The notes below the pieces were generated by a model that saw only the letters and a list, made by a program, of their open reading frames with translations, was not told the origin of the DNA and made no database searches. The position numbers and the translations under genes are program-made. A stretch of DNA of 47,910 nt from contig QYQB01000043.1 of assembly GCA_007280275.1 (NCBI GenBank), positions 1 to 47,910 of the forward strand. Direction: 5' to 3'. This document shows positions 1 to 9,311 of the stretch, piece by piece. This stretch comes from a bacterium. Its GTDB lineage: Bacteria; Bacteroidota; Ignavibacteria; UBA10030. Every line of letters starts with the position of its first letter. The stretch's first letter is position 1.

Positions 1-87
1 CAAGTGATACAGATCGTTAGGCGGGAGCTCTTTTCTGAGTTCTCTCTGTCTGTGCAACTAGTTGGATCCACAACTACGCACGATGAC

Positions 88-171
88 TGGTGGCGGCCGA
101 GCCACCAATCGACACCAGAGGCGTGTGCGAGAAGGTGTACCCCGCGGGTGAAGTGTGTTTCACCTACGCCT
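88..171 (+). ncRNA. Putative structured 5' leader upstream of the FnIII/T9SS gene
   Basis: Hairpin TGGTGGC-GGCCGA-GCCACCA (88-94/101-107), then helix AGGCGT (119-124)/ACGCCT (166-171) enclosing hairpin GGTGAA (147-152)/TTCACC (159-164). No known riboswitch class recognised. Confidence 0.35.
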
Positions 172-240
172 ACGTCGCCGGCGCAATTCACTCGTCACTC
201 TATCTGGATAAATCACAACTATGCTTACTAATCCGATTCG

Positions 241-3200
241 ATGAAGTTCGCTGCAAAAATATTGGCGGTGCAGATCATTTTTGTCGCTGCGGCGTTCGCG
301 CAATCCGCCCCGACGGGTCTTCAATCTACATCCATTACCTATAATAGTGCGACCCTGAGTTGGAATAGTGTGACCGGTGCCAGCTACTATCAAGTTCAAG
401 TCGATCACGATGGATCCTTTTCCACCCCGGATTGGACTAGCGGCAATGTCTCAGCGCTCTCCACCTCCACGACCTCATTGTCTGGAGGGACTAAATACTA
501 CTGGAGAGTTAGGGCAGGTAGTGCTGGCCAATGGTCTTCAGGCGCAGCGAATTTTACGACGATTCCGACTGCACCCACACTCTCGTCGCCTTCGAATAGT
601 GCCACAAGCGTTGCAGTCAGTCCAACACTTGACTGGAATACATCGACCGGCGCCGCAACGTATCGTATGCAGCTGTCAACAGTATCGACCTTCTCATCGA
701 CAGTTGTGGATGATGCAACACTTACGAGCTCTTCTCGCCCAGTCGGACCATTGTCCAACAATGCGACATTCTATTGGCGAGTGAGTGCAACGAATGCGAC
801 AGGAACGAGTTCTTATTCTTCCACGTGGTCGTTTTCAACGGCTCCTGCTGCCCCGACGGGCTTGGTCGTCTCTTCGGTAACCACTTCAAGCGCATCAATA
901 AGTTGGAGCAGCGTCGTCGGTGCAACCTCATACACAATCCAACTTGACACCGACTCTGACTTCAGGTCTCCGCTTCCAGATATTATCCAATCAGGAACAT
1001 CGGTTACGAAGACTTCGCTGTCAGATGGCACGAGATATTATTGGAGGGTAAAGGCTTCGAGCGCCAACGGATCGAGTGGGTGGGTGCAAGGGACATCATT
1101 TGTGACCTTGGTCCCGGCGCCGACCGGCAAGCCGAACGACCTATGGCACTGGCATTTTGGCTCATATGTACTGGGCTGGAGCAGAGTCGATGGTGCAGAC
1201 TCATACTATGTCGAACTCTATACAGACCCGAGTTTCAGCTCTGCATCGCTTGTTGGTGGTGATACCACATCGCGCCATGAAGGGTATACTGTTATAAGAA
1301 ATCTTTCGCCGGGAGTGACGTACTATTGGAGAGTAAGGGGTGTGAACGGTGGTGGCTCTGGACCATGGTCTACTGAAAATGACAGCTTCACGCTTGAGCC
1401 GAACCCGCCAATTCTTCTTTCGCCCTCAAATGGTGCGACAGGCATCTCAACAAGTCCGACCCTGTCGTGGAACGCCTCATCTGGTGCTACGAGCTACACC
1501 CTTCAATACTCCATTTCGTCTGATTTTCCTTCGAATCCACAGAGCGCTACGACAACTGTGAACAGCATTTCGGGGATTTCTCAGAATGTTTCTGGACTAT
1601 CCAACAGCACGAGATACTACTGGCACGTCAAGGCGACGAATTCCGGCGGAACAAGCAATTACTCAAACGCATTTTCCTTCACGACTTCCGGTGCGGTAAA
1701 TCCCCCGTTGGCACCAACGCTTAGTGCGCCATCAAATGGAGTAACCGGCGTCACGGTAACCCAGACCCTCAGTTGGAGCGCATCTTCGACCGCATCCTCC
1801 TATCGCCTGCAGGTCTCGACTTCGTCTGCGATGTCATCACCGGTCGTCGATGATTCGACGCTGACGGGGACCTCGCGGTCTGTTGGACCACTGAGCAACA
1901 ATACTCAATACTATTGGAGAGTAAACGCGAAGAACTCGGGTGGCACAAGCGCATACTCTTCGGTATTCTCTTTCACCACGATAGTGGCTGTTCCTGCAGC
2001 GCCATCGCCTGCCACGCCAGCGAACGGCGCGACCGCCGTTTCAATAAGTCCAACTATCAGTTGGAGCGCTCCGGTTGGTGCAACCAGCTACAGGTTGCAG
2101 GTATCGACTTCTTCGACTTTTTCGACATTTGTTTTTGACCAGAGTACTCTCACTTCTCCGTCATACACTCTCGTTGGTTTGTCAAACAGCATTCAATACT
2201 ACTGGCGCGTGAGTGCATCAAACGCTGGGGGAGCAGGTCCGTTTTCGAGCACATATTCATTCACAACCACTCTGGCTCTGCCCGGCGCGCCGAGTGGCCT
2301 GGTTGCAACTCCGACGTCGAACGGGGCGGTCTTGACCTGGATCGCTGCAAGTGGCGCAAGTTGGTATCTCGTCGAAGTCAATGATCCGAACTTCAGCCTC
2401 ATCTGGAGAGATAGCACTTCGTCACTCAGTTCGAGTGCTCGAAATCTTTCGCCTGCAACAACCTACACGTGGAGAGTGTGGGGTGGAAATGCTGCAGGTC
2501 CAGGAACTTCGGTCGGTGGTTCGTTCAGAACACCGATCGCAGTCCCATCGGCGCCCGGAGATCTGATCGAGACGCCGAACGCGACAGGCGCATCCCTGAG
2601 CTGGGCTCTCGTGAGTGGAGCAACATCCTACGTTGTTGAAGTATACACGGACAATAATCTTACCACCCGAGTCTGGAAGGACAGCTTGACTGCTCCCCCT
2701 GCAACAGTCACAAACCTCTTGAGCAGCAGGAGCTACACGTGGAGGGTTCAGGCAATCAACTCCGGCGGACGGGGTGGATGGACGATGTCCACCTTCACAA
2801 CATCTTCATCTTTGCCAAATCCACCATCCGCACCGACGCTTGCAACGCCGGTAAACGGTGGATCCGATGTCCCAATATCCACGACACTTTCCTGGAGCGC
2901 TTCCTCCGGTGCCACTATATACCGCTTGCAGCTTTCAACATCATCGACGTTCTCGACAACCGTCGTCGATGATTCGTCTCTGAGCGGGATTTCGCGTCTA
3001 GTCGGACCGCTCAGCAACAATACTCAGTATTACTGGAGGGTGTGCGCCTCAAATGCAGGAGGGACGAGCCAGTATTCGCCGACTTGGAGCTTCACGACAA
3101 TCGTAGTCGCTCCGCCCATTCCGACTCTCTCCTCTCCTGCAAATAACGCGGGTGACCAACCTGTCACCCTTACGTTGAATTGGAATGCATCCCAGGGCGC

Positions 3201-6200
3201 CACCAAATACCGTGTGCAGTTATCGACCTCGACAAATTTTGCCACATCACTGGTGGACGACTCCACGGTGACAGGGACTTCGCTCCAGGCGGGTCCGTTG
3301 TCCAACAACACGCAGTATTTCTGGAGAGTGAAGGCTTCCAATGTCGGGGGCTCGAGTGGTTATTCCTCGGTTTTCGCGTTCAAGACGATTGTCTCACCGC
3401 CTGCGGCACCAGTTCTCGTAACGCCTCAAAACAACGCCGGATCTGTTTCCACGAGTCCGACGTTCACCTGGATTGCTCCGGACAGCGCACTGAGTTACAC
3501 GATTCAGGTCTCCACAGTCTCCGATTTCTCAACGTTTATCATAACACAGAGCGGAATCACGGGAGGCTCGTACAGAGCTGCAGCTCTCTCCAATAGCACG
3601 CAGTACTACTGGAGGGTCCGGGCGACTAACGTTGGAGGCACAGGTCTGCATTCTTCCGCGTTTACGTTTACCACAATCGTCGCACTCCCGGGTGCGCCCA
3701 CACTAACATACCCGGCAAACAACACGAGTGGCGTGGAAACGACGCCGACACTCGAATGGGCAGCGTCGGCGGGAGCGACAAGATACCGCCTTCAGCTTTC
3801 AACGTCGTCGACTTTCAACTCGACAATCCTTGATGATTCGACGCTCGTTACGCCATCGCGTCAGGTCGGACCGTTGTCGAATAGCACGACTTACTACTGG
3901 CGGGTGAGTGCAACAAATGCTGGTGGGACGACCGCATACTCTTCTGCTTTCTCATTCACAACGATCGTAGCCGCTCCATCGACGCCCACGCTTTCCTCGC
4001 CAGCAAATGGTTCCACGAATGTGCCGATCAATCCGACGTTGAGTTGGAATACAGCGACAGGTGCAACGACGTACAGATTACAGGTGTCGTCATCGCAGAG
4101 CTTCGCCACTTCAATTGTGGATGAGGCGGCGCTGTCGACGACCTCACGAGAAGTGGGACCGTTGTCGAACAACACGACTTACTACTGGCGGGTGAGTGCA
4201 ACAAATGCTGGTGGGACGACCGCATACTCTTCTGTTTTCTCATTCACAACGATCGTAGCCGCTCCATCGGCGTCCACGCTTTCGTCGCCAGCGAATGGTT
4301 CCACGAATGTGCCGATCGATCCGACGTTAAGTTGGAATGCAGCGACAGGTGCAACTACGTACAGAATACAGGTGTCGGCATCGCAGAGCTTTGCCACCTC
4401 AATTGTGGATGAGGCGGCGCTGACAACGACCTCACGACAGGTCGGACCGTTGTCGAAGAGCACGACCTACTACTGGCGGGTGAGTGCCACGAATGCAGGA
4501 GGGACGAGCCCATTTTCTTCTGTTTGGAGTTTTACGACCATCGGTGATCTTCCAGGCCAGCCGACAAACCTTGGTGCGTCGCCATCGACGGCCGAAGCTT
4601 CGTTGAGTTGGAGAAGTGTCGATGGAGCGTCATCCTACATCGTAGAAGTTTACGCGGACGCTAACTTCACTTCCCTGAAATGGAGTGGTGCGCCGTCGTC
4701 CCCCTCCGTTGTTGCTTCCAACCTCCTGAACGGGACGGCCTACTACTGGAGGGTGCGAGCTGTGAATGAAGTTGGATCGGGTCCTTGGGCAGCATCGAGT
4801 TTCACGACGTCGGTCGCGCCGCCGACTGCTCCTGGCGGCTTGAGTGCTTCGCCAACAACGAACGGTGCAGTACTGAGTTGGGGGAACGTGAGCGAAGCGA
4901 CTTCGTACGTGGTTGAGGTACATGCTGACCCGAGCTTCAATTCACTCAAATGGAGTGGCACGCCGATATCGCCCACAGCAAATGTCAGTGGCTTGTCGGA
5001 AGGGACAACCTACTACTGGAGAGTCAAAGGAGTCAATGTTGGCGGATCAAGCGGTTGGGCGACGTCGAGCTTCACCACGACTACCCAACCGGCAGGAGCA
5101 CCGACGAATCTCAGAGCCACGCCGACAGAGACGGGTGCAGCGTTGAGCTGGGGGAGCGTGAGCGGTGCAATTTCCTATGTCGTCGAAGTTCATGGCGATG
5201 CAAACTTCAGTAATCCAAAGTGGAGCGGCACTCCCACTGCAACATTAGCGACCGCCGCTAACCTCTTGAGCGGAGTGACTTACTACTGGCGCGCGCGAAC
5301 TGTGAGCTCTGGGGGCTCCAGCGGATGGTCAACGTCGAGCTTTACGACACTCACTCCCCCGCCGGGATCGCCGACGAACCTGACCGCATCTCCGGCAACC
5401 TCCAGCGCTACGATGCGTTGGGCGAGCGTGGGTGGGGCGACGTCCTACGTTGTTGAGGTCCACGCCGATGTGAACTTCACCTCGCTCAGATGGAGTGACA
5501 GCCCGGTCGGTACGTCTGCACTCTCTGTAACCCTTACCAGTGGAACAACATACTACTGGCGGGTCAGGGCCGTCAATTCCTCTGGTTCAAGCGGTTGGGC
5601 AACATCAACGTTTACCACGTCGCTTCCAATCCCTCAGGCGCCTACGCTCTCCTCGCCGCCCGATGCAGCAATCAACGCCCCGCGCACGGTCTCCCTGAGT
5701 TGGAACGCCGCTGCGACTGCCACATCCTATCGTATCCAGATCGCGACGTCGGCATCATTCGCAACGAACGTCCTCGATACCGCCAATATCACTGGTCTTG
5801 GGATTGCGGTTACATTGAACGTCAATACGACGTATTACTGGAGAGTGAGCGCGGTCAACGCGAGTGGTGAGGGCGCCTTCTCAGCGACGCGCAGCTTCAC
5901 TGTCGTACGGACGACCGCGGTCGAAGGCACGGGCAACAGTATCCCATCAGAGTTCTCGCTGGGCCAAAATTATCCCAATCCATTCAATCCGGCAACGAAG
6001 ATCGAGTTTTCGCTGCCTGTCTCATCACACGTCCGAATTACCATCTACAATGCTCTGGGCAATCTTGTCGAGATCCTCGCTGATCAGTACTATGCCCCCG
6101 GCCGGTACGTGACGACCTTCGAAGCAGCAGGCTTCCCAAGCGGCGTGTATTTCTCTCGCCTCCAGACCCCCGGTTTCGCCGCGACGAAACGCCTGATGCT

Positions 6201-6210
6201 CGTGAAGTAG
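241..6210 (+). CDS. Giant secreted/surface protein with about 20 fibronectin type III modules and a T9SS type A C-terminal sorting domain
   Basis: 1989-aa ORF; N-terminal signal peptide (MKFAAKILAVQIIFVAAAFAQ); repeated YYWRV..N..G.S.. modules; C-terminus QNYPNPFNPATKIEFSLP...SGVYFSRLQTPGFAATKRLMLVK. Confidence 0.93.
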   Translation: MKFAAKILAVQIIFVAAAFAQSAPTGLQSTSITYNSATLSWNSVTGASYYQVQVDHDGSFSTPDWTSGNVSALSTSTTSLSGGTKYYWRVRAGSAGQWSSGAANFTTIPTAPTLSSPSNSATSVAVSPTLDWNTSTGAATYRMQLSTVSTFSSTVVDDATLTSSSRPVGPLSNNATFYWRVSATNATGTSSYSSTWSFSTAPAAPTGLVVSSVTTSSASISWSSVVGATSYTIQLDTDSDFRSPLPDIIQSGTSVTKTSLSDGTRYYWRVKASSANGSSGWVQGTSFVTLVPAPTGKPNDLWHWHFGSYVLGWSRVDGADSYYVELYTDPSFSSASLVGGDTTSRHEGYTVIRNLSPGVTYYWRVRGVNGGGSGPWSTENDSFTLEPNPPILLSPSNGATGISTSPTLSWNASSGATSYTLQYSISSDFPSNPQSATTTVNSISGISQNVSGLSNSTRYYWHVKATNSGGTSNYSNAFSFTTSGAVNPPLAPTLSAPSNGVTGVTVTQTLSWSASSTASSYRLQVSTSSAMSSPVVDDSTLTGTSRSVGPLSNNTQYYWRVNAKNSGGTSAYSSVFSFTTIVAVPAAPSPATPANGATAVSISPTISWSAPVGATSYRLQVSTSSTFSTFVFDQSTLTSPSYTLVGLSNSIQYYWRVSASNAGGAGPFSSTYSFTTTLALPGAPSGLVATPTSNGAVLTWIAASGASWYLVEVNDPNFSLIWRDSTSSLSSSARNLSPATTYTWRVWGGNAAGPGTSVGGSFRTPIAVPSAPGDLIETPNATGASLSWALVSGATSYVVEVYTDNNLTTRVWKDSLTAPPATVTNLLSSRSYTWRVQAINSGGRGGWTMSTFTTSSSLPNPPSAPTLATPVNGGSDVPISTTLSWSASSGATIYRLQLSTSSTFSTTVVDDSSLSGISRLVGPLSNNTQYYWRVCASNAGGTSQYSPTWSFTTIVVAPPIPTLSSPANNAGDQPVTLTLNWNASQGATKYRVQLSTSTNFATSLVDDSTVTGTSLQAGPLSNNTQYFWRVKASNVGGSSGYSSVFAFKTIVSPPAAPVLVTPQNNAGSVSTSPTFTWIAPDSALSYTIQVSTVSDFSTFIITQSGITGGSYRAAALSNSTQYYWRVRATNVGGTGLHSSAFTFTTIVALPGAPTLTYPANNTSGVETTPTLEWAASAGATRYRLQLSTSSTFNSTILDDSTLVTPSRQVGPLSNSTTYYWRVSATNAGGTTAYSSAFSFTTIVAAPSTPTLSSPANGSTNVPINPTLSWNTATGATTYRLQVSSSQSFATSIVDEAALSTTSREVGPLSNNTTYYWRVSATNAGGTTAYSSVFSFTTIVAAPSASTLSSPANGSTNVPIDPTLSWNAATGATTYRIQVSASQSFATSIVDEAALTTTSRQVGPLSKSTTYYWRVSATNAGGTSPFSSVWSFTTIGDLPGQPTNLGASPSTAEASLSWRSVDGASSYIVEVYADANFTSLKWSGAPSSPSVVASNLLNGTAYYWRVRAVNEVGSGPWAASSFTTSVAPPTAPGGLSASPTTNGAVLSWGNVSEATSYVVEVHADPSFNSLKWSGTPISPTANVSGLSEGTTYYWRVKGVNVGGSSGWATSSFTTTTQPAGAPTNLRATPTETGAALSWGSVSGAISYVVEVHGDANFSNPKWSGTPTATLATAANLLSGVTYYWRARTVSSGGSSGWSTSSFTTLTPPPGSPTNLTASPATSSATMRWASVGGATSYVVEVHADVNFTSLRWSDSPVGTSALSVTLTSGTTYYWRVRAVNSSGSSGWATSTFTTSLPIPQAPTLSSPPDAAINAPRTVSLSWNAAATATSYRIQIATSASFATNVLDTANITGLGIAVTLNVNTTYYWRVSAVNASGEGAFSATRSFTVVRTTAVEGTGNSIPSEFSLGQNYPNPFNPATKIEFSLPVSSHVRITIYNALGNLVEILADQYYAPGRYVTTFEAAGFPSGVYFSRLQTPGFAATKRLMLVK
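3891..4466 (+). repeat. Tandem near-identical 288-bp (96-aa) FnIII module duplication
   Basis: ttactactggcgggtgagtgcaacaaatgctggtgggacgacc recurs at 3891 and 4179 with very few differences over the 288-bp unit. Confidence 0.85.
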
Positions 6211-6252
6211 CAATCAGCATTCAGCTATCAGCGATCAGCCATTCATTCTGAC
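6211..6252. repeat. Degenerate heptad tandem repeat
   Basis: caatcag cattcag ctatcag cgatcag ccattca ttctgac. Confidence 0.7.
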
Positions 6253-6262
6253 TCCTTCCAAC

Positions 6263-6310
6263 ATTCCATTATTCCGTTATTCCATTACTCCACCACTCCA
6301 TTTCTCCATC
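6263..6310. repeat. Degenerate 8-bp tandem repeat
   Basis: attccatt attccgtt attccatt actccacc actccatt tctccatc. Confidence 0.75.
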
Positions 6311-6340
6311 CGCTCATCTACGTATTCCCCATTTCTTATC

Positions 6341-6368
6341 AATCCGAAATCCCCAATCCGAAATTCCA
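6341..6368. repeat. Degenerate heptad tandem repeat
   Basis: aatccga aatcccc aatccga aattcca. Confidence 0.6.
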
Positions 6369-6529
6369 CTCTGCCCCAACCTGAGGCCGCTTCGTCCCAC
6401 TCCCTTGAGATTTCGTGCGTCGTTCCAATGGTCATTCCATGATTCTGGAACCCTGGCCTGGTGATGTCGTCTAAGGGGAAAAGAGTTGTGAGTCCAAACA
6501 TTCCAACCATAACAGAAGGAGCGACTACT

Positions 6530-7549
6530 GTGAAAAGGAAAATAATTCTTGCCATCCTCGCCTTGACTGTGCTGTGTGTGGCCGCTGCTGTTGCTGGTGA
6601 CCTGAACGCGTTGCAGGAAAAGGAGAAGGCCGGCGCAACGAAGAAAGGATGGCTGGGAGTTGCCATTCAGGATATCACATCGCAGATGGAAAAAGCGATG
6701 GATCTCAATTCGAAAGAGGGCGCGCTCGTGAGCAGCGTGGAACAGAAGAGTCCGGCGCAATCTGCAGGGATCAAGGACGGTGACATCATCGTTCAGTTCG
6801 GAGCGAAGAATATCGGGGACTCGAATGATCTGCAGAAAGCTGTTGCCGATACGAAACCCGAGAGCAAGGTAACGGTGGTTGTGATGCGGAAGGGGGAAAA
6901 GAAAACGCTTGATGTCGTCGTAGGGAAACAGCCTTCAAAATCCAAAATTATAGCTGTGAATCCTCGTGGGACTGGAAATTTTAACGTCTTCCTTGGAGCA
7001 CAGAACTACCAGGGGATGAGCCTTCGTGAGCTGAATGAGCAGCTCGGCCAATACTTTGGGGCGACCGATGGAGCGGGCGTCCTGGTGTGGGAAGTTGAGA
7101 AGGGGAGTGCGGCTGAGAAGGCTGGGGTCAAAGCCGGTGACGTGATCTCGGTGGTCGGGAAGAAAAAGATACGCACCTTGCGTGACGTTTCCAGGGCACT
7201 TGGCATCTACGACGAGGGAGAGAAAGCCGAGATTGAGGGCGTGAGAAAGGGAACCCGTCAAACGCTGTCACTCGAGGTCGAAGAAGCCACCGACGAATCA
7301 GGGCTCCAATACCATTTCGAAACGCCCTCATTCCCCAGGCACCGCGGGGGAGTCTTCTTCAATGAGGCTCCGTTTGAGATCCAGGTTCCGGAGATAGACC
7401 TCGAGAGCCTTCGCCCCCATATGGACCAGCTGAAGATCGAATTGGAACAGATGAAGGGCCGATTGCATGACGAGTCAATCCAGCTCCGGGAGAAGATCGA
7501 GAAAGATGTGAAGCCGCATGTGAGGGTGCGGGTACTCCACGGCATTTGA
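6530..7549 (+). CDS. Secreted/periplasmic protein with two PDZ domains
   Basis: GTG start at 6530 gives signal peptide VKRKIILAILALTVLCVAAAVAG; PDZ signatures SPAQSAGIKDGDIIVQFG and SAAEKAGVKAGDVISVVGKKKI; no protease domain seen. Confidence 0.8.
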   Translation: MKRKIILAILALTVLCVAAAVAGDLNALQEKEKAGATKKGWLGVAIQDITSQMEKAMDLNSKEGALVSSVEQKSPAQSAGIKDGDIIVQFGAKNIGDSNDLQKAVADTKPESKVTVVVMRKGEKKTLDVVVGKQPSKSKIIAVNPRGTGNFNVFLGAQNYQGMSLRELNEQLGQYFGATDGAGVLVWEVEKGSAAEKAGVKAGDVISVVGKKKIRTLRDVSRALGIYDEGEKAEIEGVRKGTRQTLSLEVEEATDESGLQYHFETPSFPRHRGGVFFNEAPFEIQVPEIDLESLRPHMDQLKIELEQMKGRLHDESIQLREKIEKDVKPHVRVRVLHGI

Positions 7550-7612
7550 GTTTGTCGCAGACGAGGAGGTTCCCTTCATCTGCCTTACCACCGAGTGATT
7601 CTTGTTCAACTG

Positions 7613-7643
7613 AAAGCCACGGATCTTCTGCGTGGCTTTTTTT
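7613..7643 (+). terminator. Rho-independent terminator
   Basis: aaagccacg-gatcttctg-cgtggcttttttt. Confidence 0.85.
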
Positions 7644-7792
7644 ATTGTGTCGTTGAGGAAGCGACTCCACAGCATCCAATATTCGTAAATCGATAATCTC
7701 CGTTCCGATATTCACGGGGATATCCATTTTGGAACAATGGACGGGAGCAACTGAGCACATCCCTCCGTCGTGTCGGATACAATTCGTCAACG

Positions 7793-7834
7793 GTAAATTC
7801 ACAATTGACAATTCTCCGTTGACAATTGACAATT
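7793..7834. repeat. Degenerate heptad tandem repeat (GACAATT)
   Basis: gtaaatt cacaatt gacaatt ctccgtt gacaatt gacaatt. Confidence 0.75.
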
Positions 7835-7872
7835 ATCTCTTCCCTTGCCAATGAAGCGAAGTTGGCGTACCT

Positions 7873-9303
7873 TTGTGCCCCAAAGGTACCCAAGTGGCGA
7901 TACATTACTCCAAATATGGCCGGGTTTTTGACCTCTTGCCTGAAATGATCCTGATTGTGGACGCCGATCAGGTGATCGTCGACCATAATACTGCTGCCGC
8001 AGAGGGAACAGGATTTGCCTCATCGGATCTCTTGCACAGTTCGCTGGATCTCATACTTCCCGCCGAGCAACGAAGAGTCCTGATGAGCATTCTGAAGACG
8101 AACTTCAGTGATCAGTCTCTCGAGACGAAGTTTATCCGGTTCGATAAGTCCATTCTGGATGTCCAGATCGATTTGAGGAAACTGTACTCTGCCGAACGCT
8201 TTTACTTCGTGCTCATCGCCAAGGATATCACGGAGCAGAAGAAGCGGGAGCTCGACCACCTCAGGTTTTCGAACGTTATTCAGCATACCGTCAATCCCAT
8301 TCAGATCACCGATGCCAGCGGGAAAATGGTATACGTCAATCCCGCATTCGAGACAGCAAGCGGCTACACGAAAGAAGAGCTCTTGGGAAGGAATCCCAGG
8401 ATCCTGAACAGCGGCAGGCATTCGAGGGATTTCTGGAAGTCAGTCTGGGAGTATATCTCGCAGCGGAAGGTGTGGGTTGGCGAAATTGAGAATCGGCGAA
8501 AGGATGGAAGTCCTTTCCACACGGAACTTGTCATATCACCGATCGTGGATGGAAGCGACCACATCGTGGGTTTCATGGGGGCTCACCGGGACATCACCGA
8601 GCAGCGGATTCTCGAGCAGCAACTCGTCCGTTCTCAAAAAATGGAAAGCATAGGAACGCTGGCCGCCGGCATCGCCCACGAGGTGGGAAATCCACTGACC
8701 TCGATCTCATCGCTCGTCCAGGTCATCCAGCGCACGACGGCCGATGAGTTCGCAAAGGACAAGCTGGGCCTCATCAAGGACCAGATCAACCGAATCGCGC
8801 GGATCATCCGTGACCTGGTCGATTTCTCCCGTCCATCTGCGTACGTCATAAAGCCAACGGATGTAAACAAGGTTGTGCGTGAGGCGTTGAACATCGTTCA
8901 GTACGGCAAGAAGGTGAAAGACATCGCCTTTACCCTCGAGCTCGCGGACGACCTGCCCAGCCTCTCGGTCGTTCCGGACCAGCTCGCCCAGGTCTTCATC
9001 AACATCCTGATGAACGCTGTTGATTCCCTCGAAGGAAAACCCGGCTCGATCTGGATCCAGTCCCGGTCGAACGCAGAGCATGTCGAAGTGGTGGTTAAGG
9101 ACACGGGGAAGGGCATTGATCCGGGGGATCGCGAGAAAATCTTCGAGCCGTTCTTCACGACGAAAACTGTTGGACAGGGAACGGGGCTCGGGCTGTGGGT
9201 CAGCTATGGAATCGTAGAGAGCTTCGGCGGCGACATCGAATTGGAAAGTGATTTGGGGAGAGGGAGCACATTCAAGATCAAGCTACCGTTAAAAGGAGAG
9301 TGA
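7873..9303 (+). CDS. PAS-domain sensor histidine kinase
   Basis: Two PAS-like regions (TDASGKMVYVNPAFETASGYTKEELLGRNPRIL), H-box GIAHEVGNPLTSISS, catalytic motifs DTGKGIDPGDREKIFEPFFTTK and GTGLGLWVSYGI. Exact start uncertain. Confidence 0.92.
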   Translation: MCPKGTQVAIHYSKYGRVFDLLPEMILIVDADQVIVDHNTAAAEGTGFASSDLLHSSLDLILPAEQRRVLMSILKTNFSDQSLETKFIRFDKSILDVQIDLRKLYSAERFYFVLIAKDITEQKKRELDHLRFSNVIQHTVNPIQITDASGKMVYVNPAFETASGYTKEELLGRNPRILNSGRHSRDFWKSVWEYISQRKVWVGEIENRRKDGSPFHTELVISPIVDGSDHIVGFMGAHRDITEQRILEQQLVRSQKMESIGTLAAGIAHEVGNPLTSISSLVQVIQRTTADEFAKDKLGLIKDQINRIARIIRDLVDFSRPSAYVIKPTDVNKVVREALNIVQYGKKVKDIAFTLELADDLPSLSVVPDQLAQVFINILMNAVDSLEGKPGSIWIQSRSNAEHVEVVVKDTGKGIDPGDREKIFEPFFTTKTVGQGTGLGLWVSYGIVESFGGDIELESDLGRGSTFKIKLPLKGE

Positions 9304-9311
9304 GAGAGTCG

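Noticed and set aside
56-101. ACTAGTtGGATCC and GGTGGCGGCCG resemble cloning polylinker fragments
   Set aside because: Order and spacing do not match a pBluescript-type polylinker and the second stretch is part of a clean hairpin; chance similarity is likelier.
498-4976. Many antisense and out-of-frame ORFs inside the FnIII gene
   Set aside because: They are shadow ORFs of a low-complexity Ser/Thr-rich repeat; they recur with the repeat and show no domain signatures.
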